From Billgrantia endophytica (lineage in GTDB: Bacteria > Pseudomonadota > Gammaproteobacteria > Pseudomonadales > Halomonadaceae), in NCBI RefSeq assembly GCF_002879615.1, contig NZ_PNRF01000019.1:62001-126000 (forward strand): 64,000 nucleotides of DNA. Direction: 5' to 3'. A model generated the notes under the pieces. The model saw nothing but the letters and a program-made list of their open reading frames with translations, had not been told where the DNA came from and did no database searches. How positions within the stretch are numbered: the first letter of the stretch is position 1; each line of letters opens with the position of its first letter. A program made the translations under genes and the position numbers. Below, one piece after another: positions 56,964 through 64,000 of the stretch.

Positions 56964-58447
56964 TCCCTACCTCGTGCCTGCACAAGAACTTCAAGGGTAG
57001 CGCGTGCACCACACTCGTGCAGCAACGCCAGCGCCTCGAGATAGGCAAGGCGGAAGCGCTCGTCGTCGGCCAGATCGCCAAACAACTCACGGTTCTCGAT
57101 AAAGGCCGTGGGGCGCTGGCGGCTCTCGGCCGCAAGCGACATCAGTACCTCCTTGAGGCGATCGACCACGACGATGGGCTCACCGGCTTCGTCGTGTCCT
57201 TCCACGTAGCGGGCCCAGCTTGCCACTACCGCCGCGGAGCGCCGGATCCCCCCCCCTGCCGCGAGTCGTTCGCGAATCACCGGCACCAGCCATTTGGGAA
57301 TGCGGTCGGAACTCTCCGCGCACAGTCTGGCGAGGGTGTCCTTGATCTGTGGGTTGGCGAAGCGTTCGATCAATGTCAGACGGTACGCTTCGAGGTCCAC
57401 GCCCGGCACTGGCGCCAGGGTGGGCGAGCCTTCCAGACGCATGTAATCGAGCAGGAAATCGACGAACAGCGGATCCTGACACACCTCGTGGGCATAGCGA
57501 TATCCGGCCAGATAACCGAAGTAGCACAGCGCCTGATGACTGGCGTTGAGCAACCGCAACTTCATCAGCTCAAAGGGCTCGACATCCTCGACCACCTGCA
57601 CCCCGGCGGACTCGAAAGGCGGTCGCCCGGCGACGAAGCGATCCTCCAGTACCCACTGGGTGAAAGGCTCACAGACCACCGGCCAGGCATCGGCGACCGC
57701 GAAGCGTGAGGCCAGCTCGTCGATATCGGCCTGAGCGGTCACCGGCGTGATGCGGTCGACCATCGAGTGGGGGAACGCTACCTCGGTGGCAACCCATTCA
57801 CCCAGCTCGGCATCCCGTGCTCGGGCATAGGCGCTGAACATGCGCCTCGCGATCTCGCCGTTGCTCTGGATATTGTCGCAGGACATTATCGTGAAGGGCG
57901 CCAGCCCCCGGCTACGCCGCCGTGCCAGGGCCTCCACCACCAGGCCGAAGGCGGTCGTCGGCTGGGCCGGATGCGCGAGGTCGTCACGCACCTGCGGATT
58001 GTCGAGATCGAACTCGCCGCTCACCGGATGGAAGTTGTAGCCCCCCTCGGTGACGGTCAGCGACACGATACGAATCGCCGGGTCGGCCATGCGCTCGATC
58101 ACCGTCTCGGGGTCGTCCGGTGCGAACAGGTAGTCGATCATGCTGCCGATCACCCGTGGCTCGTGGCGACCGTCGGGATGCTTCACCACCAGCGTGTAGA
58201 GGTGGTTCTGGGCCTCCAGTACCTGCTGCATGCGCTTGTCGCCCGGCATCACCCCCACGCCGACGATACCCCAGTCGTGCGCCTCGCCCAGGTTCATCAG
58301 CCGGTCGAGATACATGGCCTGGTGGGCTCGGTGGAACCCCCCCACGCCGATATGCACGATGCCGGCGCTGAGTCGCTGGCGGTCATAGGCCGGACGGGCC
58401 ACCTCAGGGTGCAGCCGAGACAGCGTGATCGTGTCGAGTGTCGTCAT
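56960..58447 (-). CDS. mtlK: Mannitol 2-dehydrogenase family polyol dehydrogenase
   Basis: Long-chain NAD-dependent polyol dehydrogenase of 495 residues. IVHIGVGGFHRAHQAMYLDRL is the N-terminal nucleotide-binding signature; the catalytic Lys region is FELMKLRLLNASHQALCYFGYL, with K-x4-N-x2-H. This family oxidises D-mannitol to fructose, D-arabitol to xylulose or works as fructuronate reductase; xylB directly downstream favours a polyol role. The start at 58447 has AGGAG 8 nt upstream; the frame continues upstream over the kinase gene but is not coding there. Confidence 0.91.
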   Translation of the reverse strand: MTTLDTITLSRLHPEVARPAYDRQRLSAGIVHIGVGGFHRAHQAMYLDRLMNLGEAHDWGIVGVGVMPGDKRMQQVLEAQNHLYTLVVKHPDGRHEPRVIGSMIDYLFAPDDPETVIERMADPAIRIVSLTVTEGGYNFHPVSGEFDLDNPQVRDDLAHPAQPTTAFGLVVEALARRRSRGLAPFTIMSCDNIQSNGEIARRMFSAYARARDAELGEWVATEVAFPHSMVDRITPVTAQADIDELASRFAVADAWPVVCEPFTQWVLEDRFVAGRPPFESAGVQVVEDVEPFELMKLRLLNASHQALCYFGYLAGYRYAHEVCQDPLFVDFLLDYMRLEGSPTLAPVPGVDLEAYRLTLIERFANPQIKDTLARLCAESSDRIPKWLVPVIRERLAAGGGIRRSAAVVASWARYVEGHDEAGEPIVVVDRLKEVLMSLAAESRQRPTAFIENRELFGDLADDERFRLAYLEALALLHECGARATLEVLVQARGRE

Positions 58448-58503
58448 GCCATGGCTCCTGTATAGCGACTGTGGCAAGAGAATTCGCCGGACCTGGTCCA
58501 GCG

Positions 58504-59124
58504 TCAGCGCCAGACCAGGTCGGGGGTTCGCGAATGCCGCTTGACCAGACGGACATTCACCATGTCCTTGTTGCGTGCCTTGTCGAATGCCGCCTCGGCA
58601 TCCTGCCCCATGCCCAGCCAGCGTTCGATCAAGCGCCTCTCGAGCTCCGCATCCTCGACGTCGAGCATCACGCTGAAATCGAACAGTGGCGCCAGATCGC
58701 ACCATGGCGCCTGGTCGAGCAGCAGGTAGTTGCCCTCGACCAGAACGATGCGATGTTCGAGGGTCACCATTCGGCCGCCGGCCCGGGCCAGATCGAGCAG
58801 CCGATCGAAGACAGGTACCGCCACCCCGCCCTCGGCACGGCGGATGCGCTGGAGGTCGGTGCGCAGGCCATCGACGTCGAAGGTGTGCGGCGCCCCCTTG
58901 ATCGGCAGCTGCGCGTCGCCTATCACGGTGTTGTCGAAGTGATAGCCGTCCATCGGCACCACCACGATCTGCCCCGGACATTGGGCATCGATGGCCGCAC
59001 ACAACCGCTCGGAGAGGGTCGATTTTCCGGCTCCCGGTGGGCCGGCCAGCGCCACCACGAAACGGCTCGCGTCCGCCGCGGCGTCGATGAGTCGCTGTGC
59101 AAGGGGGTGCGGTTCAAGGCTCAC
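58504..59124 (-). CDS. Uridine kinase-like P-loop kinase (FrcK-like), putative sugar kinase
   Basis: A 206-residue P-loop kinase: Walker A ALAGPPGAGKSTLSERL, VVPMDGYHFDN as the acceptor-binding region, LVEGNYLLLD as Walker B. It is similar to PanK/Udk-type proteins found in sugar ABC transporter loci, where they are named fructose transport kinases. I take the GTG at 59124 because AGGAG lies 9 nt upstream and the 20 codons before it have low GC at third positions; an in-frame ATG at 59184 with GGAGAG is the alternative. It lies between the KbaZ-type gene and mtlK. The phosphate acceptor is unknown. Confidence 0.82.
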   Translation of the reverse strand: MSLEPHPLAQRLIDAAADASRFVVALAGPPGAGKSTLSERLCAAIDAQCPGQIVVVPMDGYHFDNTVIGDAQLPIKGAPHTFDVDGLRTDLQRIRRAEGGVAVPVFDRLLDLARAGGRMVTLEHRIVLVEGNYLLLDQAPWCDLAPLFDFSVMLDVEDAELERRLIERWLGMGQDAEAAFDKARNKDMVNVRLVKRHSRTPDLVWR

Positions 59125-59205
59125 GGTCTGGATCTCCTGCGTGCGGTGTCGGGCGAGCCATGATGCCCCGCTCAGATTTGCCATCGGACTCTCCGCAAAG
59201 GGCGA

Positions 59206-60492
59206 TCAGGTGACGTCGGGAAAACACGCCGCGGCATAGGCGCCGAGGGTCTCGCCGATGTGATGGCGTACCAGCGCCCGTGGCGCGGCGGCGAGTTCAC
59301 CGCGCCTGATGGCCTGGTACTGTACCGGCAGGTACTGGCTGATCAGGGTCGGGGGGATCGGCACGGCCTCCAGCGCGGCGAACAGCGCCTCCACCGACAC
59401 CGCCACCTCGGGCTGCGCCCAGTAGTAGCGGCTACGGTCGCTGAGGCTGTAGCGCCGGGCGAAGCCCTGCTGTGCCGGGCTACCCTCGTAGTAGGCCTGC
59501 CAGTAGCGCGGCTCGTCCCACATCGCCACCTCCAGCGTCTCGCGCAGCGGCGTCCGCCAGCGGATGTCCGGCGTCTCCAGGGCGATCTGATCGAGGGCGA
59601 ACAGTGCTTCCCGCATGGCAAACGTCAGCGCCGGCCCCACCTTGAGAATGGCGAAATGGCCGGCCACCAGCTCGCGGTAGGCCCGCGGCGTCTGGTAGTC
59701 GGTGGAGTGCGCCTCGAATACCAGGTTGGGCCAGTCATGGATGGTGGCGCTCAGCGCGCCAGCGGTTTCCGGGACGAAATCCACCACCTCGGAATGGCCG
59801 AACTCCACGCCCGGTTGCACCACCACCGCGCGGACCCGCTGCCAGGCGTCGTCCAGCCCCTCTCGGGCGAACCTCTCGCGATGCGTGGTCAGCGTCGCGA
59901 CCAACGCCTCGGTATCGGTCACGGCAAGGGTATCGAGATGTTCCTGGGCACCGCCGGGCACCGGCACTTCGGTGCCGATCACATAGCGCAACTGGCTGCG
60001 CCGCTCTCCCGCCGCCTGCTCGGCAGCCCGCGCCAGTCGCGCCGCACGGGCGGCGACCCGGGCATCGTCCATCACGGGCGGATCGTCCGCACAGGGCATG
60101 CTGGCATCCAGGTGCAGCTTGTCGAAGCCGGCGGTGGCATAGGCCGCCACCATCGTCTCGGCCCTGGCCATGGCCTGCTCGGCGGGTAACTGCCGCCATG
60201 GCGAGGGACCCAGATGATCGCCGCCGAGTATCAGGCGCGCAGCGGGTAGTCCGCGCGCCTCGGCAATGGCCAGCACCCGGGCACGGAAATCGGCCGGCGT
60301 CATGCCGGTATAGCCGCCCTCCTGATTGACCTGATTGCACGTGGCTTCGATCAGCAGCGGTGAGCCGGCGGCCAGGGCCCGCTCGATGGCCGCCTCGAGC
60401 ACCAGCGGGTGGGCCGAGCACACCGAGGGAATGCCGCATGGCCTGCCGCGACGATTGGCGGTCACGATGACATCCAATGGATGGTCGTTCAC
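59206..60492 (-). CDS. GatZ/KbaZ-family protein (tagatose-bisphosphate aldolase non-catalytic subunit family)
   Basis: A 428-residue TIM-barrel protein. GIPSVCSAHPLVLEAAIERAL, LLIEATCNQVNQEGGYTGMTP, LILGGDHLGPSPW and KLHLDASMPCADDP are characteristic of GatZ/KbaZ. The family was named as a helper subunit for the class II aldolases GatY/KbaY, but no such aldolase gene is in the visible operon. From memory, an Agrobacterium member was reassigned as a tagatose-6-phosphate 4-epimerase; the neighbouring SDR and PfkB kinase would fit that role. It overlaps the PfkB gene by 4 nt. Confidence 0.9.
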   Translation of the reverse strand: MNDHPLDVIVTANRRGRPCGIPSVCSAHPLVLEAAIERALAAGSPLLIEATCNQVNQEGGYTGMTPADFRARVLAIAEARGLPAARLILGGDHLGPSPWRQLPAEQAMARAETMVAAYATAGFDKLHLDASMPCADDPPVMDDARVAARAARLARAAEQAAGERRSQLRYVIGTEVPVPGGAQEHLDTLAVTDTEALVATLTTHRERFAREGLDDAWQRVRAVVVQPGVEFGHSEVVDFVPETAGALSATIHDWPNLVFEAHSTDYQTPRAYRELVAGHFAILKVGPALTFAMREALFALDQIALETPDIRWRTPLRETLEVAMWDEPRYWQAYYEGSPAQQGFARRYSLSDRSRYYWAQPEVAVSVEALFAALEAVPIPPTLISQYLPVQYQAIRRGELAAAPRALVRHHIGETLGAYAAACFPDVT

Positions 60493-61442
60493 TCATCGAC
60501 TCCTGCAGCGACCAGACGCTGCTCCAGGGTGGCGAGGTCGCTGCAACCCTCCATCGGCCCCAGCACGGTAACCGCGTGGGCGCCGGCCGCATTGGCCAGG
60601 CACAGTGCCTCGGAAAGTTCGCGGCCGGCGGCCAGCGATGCAATCAGCGCGCCACCGAAGCAGTCGCCGGCACCGGTGGGATCGACCTCTGTGACCGTCA
60701 ATCCCGCCACCTCGAAACGCTCACCTCCGCGGTAGGCAACACAGCCCGACGCCGCGCGCTTGAGCACCAGCAATGACATGGCATGGCTGGCCATCAAGCG
60801 CATGGCGGTCTGCTCGATGTCTTCGCCAGGCTCGCTCAACCAGTCGAGGTCGGCATCGCTGGGCAGGAAGATGTCGCAGCGAGCCAGCAGGTCGAGCAGC
60901 GCTTCGCTCACGCCTGGCCGGCCGACCAGCTCCGGGCGCACATTGGGATCGAAGCTGATCTTGCCGCCGCGGGCCCGTACCCTCGCCACCGCGCGCTTGA
61001 CGATCCCGATGGCGGCCGGCGACGACAGCGACGACCCCATCACATGGAAATAGCGGCACGCGGTCAGGCGCTCGAGCTGGTCATCCTCCAGAGTCTGTCG
61101 ACCTGCGGCGCTGTGGGCCAGGTTGAAGATGAACTGGCGGCTGCCATCCTGCTGGTAGCTGACGAAAGCGGTTCCGGTGGGTCGCTCGCCGTCACGCTGC
61201 ACCGCAGCGACGTCGATGCCGTCGGCTTGCAGGCGAGCGATGACCAGATCGCCGAAACCGTCGTCACCGACACGCCCGGCGTAAGCCACCCGTGCGCCCA
61301 TGCGCGCCGCCTGGGAGGCGAAGATCGCTGGCGCGCCGCTGGGGAAGGGGCCGTGGAAACGGCCCGTCGCGTCGAAGCGCTGGCCGCGGGTCTCGGCCAT
61401 GAATTCGGCGAGCAGCTCGCCGCTGGTAGCAATATCGAACAT
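60489..61442 (-). CDS. PfkB-family sugar kinase (tagatose/fructose kinase candidate)
   Basis: Ribokinase-fold kinase of 317 residues. The N-terminal signature AIFASQAARMGARVAYAGRVGDDGFG and the catalytic DPTGAGDCFGGALIASLA, with the general-base Asp, are intact. FPSGAPAIFA suggests a sugar-binding Gly-Ala loop. Whether it phosphorylates tagatose, fructose or another ketose is not clear; placement between a GatZ-type protein and a polyol SDR suggests a ketohexose. It is coupled to the GatZ-type gene (ATGA overlap) and starts 3 nt after the SDR stop. Confidence 0.88.
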   Translation of the reverse strand: MFDIATSGELLAEFMAETRGQRFDATGRFHGPFPSGAPAIFASQAARMGARVAYAGRVGDDGFGDLVIARLQADGIDVAAVQRDGERPTGTAFVSYQQDGSRQFIFNLAHSAAGRQTLEDDQLERLTACRYFHVMGSSLSSPAAIGIVKRAVARVRARGGKISFDPNVRPELVGRPGVSEALLDLLARCDIFLPSDADLDWLSEPGEDIEQTAMRLMASHAMSLLVLKRAASGCVAYRGGERFEVAGLTVTEVDPTGAGDCFGGALIASLAAGRELSEALCLANAAGAHAVTVLGPMEGCSDLATLEQRLVAAGVDE

Positions 61443-61445
61443 GAT

Positions 61446-62234
61446 TCAGCTCATCCAGTTGCCGCCGTCGACGTTGAGCGTCTGCGCCACGATATAGTCA
61501 CTGTCGTCACAGGCCAGGAATACCGCCGCGCCGGTATAGTCGCCCGGGCGGCCCATGCGGCCATAAGGCACCGCCTCGCCGACCAGGCGTTTCTTCTCGC
61601 CCAGCGGGCGGTTCTCGTAGCGGGCGAACAGCGCATCGACCTCGTCCCACATCGGCGTGTCGACCACCCCGGGGGCGATGCCGTTGACGTTGACGCCGTG
61701 CTCGATCAGTGCCAGGCCGCAGGACTGGGTGAGGCTGATCACCGCCGCCTTGGACGCGCAGTACATGCTCACCAGCGACTCGCCACGGCGCCCGGCCTGA
61801 GAGGACATGTTGATGATCCTGCCGCCCCGGCCGCGGGCGACCATGGCCTTGGCCACCGCCTGCAGGGTGAAGAACAGTCCCTTGACGTTGACGTCGAACT
61901 GCCTGTCATAACTCGCCTCCGTCACCTCGAGCACCGGCTGCATATCGAATACCGCCGCGTTGTTGACCAGAATGTCGATACCGCCGAAGCGCTCGGTGAC
62001 ATCGGCCACCATGGCGTCGATGGAATCTCGATCGGCAACATCGAGGTGCACGCCCAGGAGTCGCTCGGCAGGGATACCCTCACCTTTCAGTCCGGTCAGC
62101 GCCTCATCGACGGCGGAGCGATCGATATCGGCGATGACAACGGCCGCCCCCTCGGCGAGATAGCGCCTGGCGATTGCCAGGCCGATGCCACGGGCGCCGC
62201 CAGTGATCACGCCAACCTTGTCGTTGAGCTTCAT
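61446..62234 (-). CDS. SDR polyol dehydrogenase (sorbitol/galactitol 2-dehydrogenase, SmoS type)
   Basis: Classical short-chain dehydrogenase of 262 residues. The cofactor motif is TGGARGIGLAIAR, followed by ADIDRS, which suggests NAD; the catalytic set is NNAAVF, NMSSQAGRRGE (Ser) and YCASKAA (Tyr, Lys). The ending YIVAQTLNVDGGNWMS is almost that of Rhodobacter sorbitol dehydrogenase SmoS as I remember it. It should oxidise D-sorbitol to fructose, galactitol to tagatose or L-iditol to sorbose. The start at 62234 follows AAGGAGA about 8 nt upstream. Confidence 0.9.
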   Translation of the reverse strand: MKLNDKVGVITGGARGIGLAIARRYLAEGAAVVIADIDRSAVDEALTGLKGEGIPAERLLGVHLDVADRDSIDAMVADVTERFGGIDILVNNAAVFDMQPVLEVTEASYDRQFDVNVKGLFFTLQAVAKAMVARGRGGRIINMSSQAGRRGESLVSMYCASKAAVISLTQSCGLALIEHGVNVNGIAPGVVDTPMWDEVDALFARYENRPLGEKKRLVGEAVPYGRMGRPGDYTGAAVFLACDDSDYIVAQTLNVDGGNWMS

Positions 62235-62265
62235 GGATGGTGTCTCCTTGAATGGGGAAGCAGGT

Positions 62266-62940
62266 TCAGTGCGGTGCGCCGCCGCGCCAATCGCCAACCA
62301 GTGGCGCCAGTTCGCGCATGTGGCCGATGACGCACCAGGCACCGGCCTCCAGCAGGCGCGCCCGCTGGCCCACCTCGATATGGCTGGCACCGATGAAGCC
62401 GATCACGGTCATGCCAGCGGCACGAGCTGCGGTCACGCCGGCAACGCTATCCTCGACCACCAGACACAGCCCCGGAGCACGGCTCAGGGTCTCGGCCGCC
62501 AGACGATAGAGCGCGGGGTCCGGCTTGGGTCGCGCGACCTGCTCGGCAGTGAAGATCGGAGCCTCGGCGAGCAGTGGTGCCAGCCCAGTGATAGCCAGCG
62601 AGGACAGGACCCGTTGGCGCCGACTGTTGGAGACCACCGCCTTGGGTAGCGTGATCTCGGCAATCGCCGCCGCTACCCCATCGATGGCCGTGAGTTCCTT
62701 GGCCAGACGCGCCTCGATGGTGCTGTCGACACGCTCGGTGGCCTGCGGCGGCAACCGATGCGCGCTTTGCGCCTCGAGGTGGCTCAGGATATCGGCGGTA
62801 GTCATGCCCAGCGCCTGGCGCAGCACGGTGTCGGCTTCCAGGTCGGGCAGCCACTCGCCGAGCAGTTCGACCAGGGTCGCCTCGGCGATGGCCTCGCTAT
62901 CGACCAGCACACCATCGCAGTCGAAGATCAGGGTTTGCAT
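62266..62940 (-). CDS. HAD-superfamily hydrolase (beta-phosphoglucomutase/phosphatase-like)
   Basis: A 224-residue HAD protein with the nucleophile motif IFDCDGVLVDSE, the motif II Ser/Thr in VVSNSRRQ, Lys in RPKPDPALY and motif III in CLVVEDSVAGVTAARAAG. The cap domain (about 20-90) is of the helical C1 type. Such proteins occur in polyol ABC loci as sugar-phosphate phosphatases or mutases; the substrate is not known. The start at 62940 is selected by an AAGGAG about 8 nt upstream. Confidence 0.88.
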   Translation of the reverse strand: MQTLIFDCDGVLVDSEAIAEATLVELLGEWLPDLEADTVLRQALGMTTADILSHLEAQSAHRLPPQATERVDSTIEARLAKELTAIDGVAAAIAEITLPKAVVSNSRRQRVLSSLAITGLAPLLAEAPIFTAEQVARPKPDPALYRLAAETLSRAPGLCLVVEDSVAGVTAARAAGMTVIGFIGASHIEVGQRARLLEAGAWCVIGHMRELAPLVGDWRGGAPH

Positions 62941-62954
62941 GCCGGCGCTCTCCT

Positions 62955-64000
<1,046 letters not shown>

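Noticed and set aside
58448-59002. N-terminal extension of the mannitol dehydrogenase frame across the upstream kinase gene
   Set aside because: The kinase in the other frame has Walker motifs and good start signals; the extension is Arg/Pro-rich and lacks similarity, and a good ribosome binding site marks the start at 58447.

Overview
The window is a high-GC chromosomal segment of a gammaproteobacterium, most likely a Halomonas-type member of the Halomonadaceae. That is an inference from protein sequences and gene order: contiguous sdhCDAB-sucAB-lpd-sucCD with gltA divergent, an RNase II very like that of E. coli, paired ycjX/ycjF-type genes, and gltX followed by tRNA-Ala and tRNA-Glu. No phage, insertion sequence, integrase or CRISPR array was found. 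Most of the window is ordinary core genome, densely coding, with short intergenic gaps and clear ribosome binding sites.

Layout. 1-3.7 kb: the 3' end of a LysR regulator, an NlpC/P60 lipoprotein and an 819-residue protein with repeated DUF1266-like modules. 3.9-8.2 kb: GABA catabolism (gabD, gabT) and an amidase. 8.2-17.3 kb: a large-subunit catalase (katE), a GlsB-type membrane protein, a DUF924 protein, a ycjX/ycjF-type pair, a universal stress protein and RNase II. 17.3-31.6 kb: a DUF1989 protein, then a 12-kb TCA-cycle block and divergent gltA behind a strong sigma70-type promoter. 31.7-36.3 kb: a beta-hydroxyacid dehydrogenase, gltX with two tRNA genes, an XRE regulator and a lipoprotein. 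36.3-38.3 kb: a 2-kb stretch with no convincing protein gene. 38.3-47 kb: dusA, an aspartoacylase-family hydrolase, a TetR regulator and an RND efflux operon. 47.2-54.1 kb: an alpha/beta hydrolase and a cyanate assimilation cluster, cynF divergent from cynABDS. 54-64 kb: a fructosamine kinase, a small NIF3-like protein and a polyol catabolic operon that runs off the window end.

The most interesting part is the apparently empty 36.3-38.3 kb region. On the minus strand it holds three related, tandemly arranged, roughly 130-150 nt units. Each has 6-8 GGA motifs, several displayed in hairpin loops, and each ends in a GC-rich hairpin; in two of them a U-tract follows. This is the architecture of CsrA/RsmA-sequestering small RNAs (CsrB, RsmX/Y/Z). 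The middle unit has a near-consensus GacA box centred about 65 nt upstream. A fourth, degenerate GGA-rich element lies downstream. I read this as a Gac/Csr regulatory RNA array that protein-centred annotation would miss.

Other points of note are a sigma54-type promoter with three repeated 12-bp palindrome-like sites between cynF and cynA, an E2 succinyltransferase with two lipoyl domains, and a polyol operon with a GatZ/KbaZ-family protein but no class II aldolase subunit in view, which suggests a tagatose-6-phosphate route.
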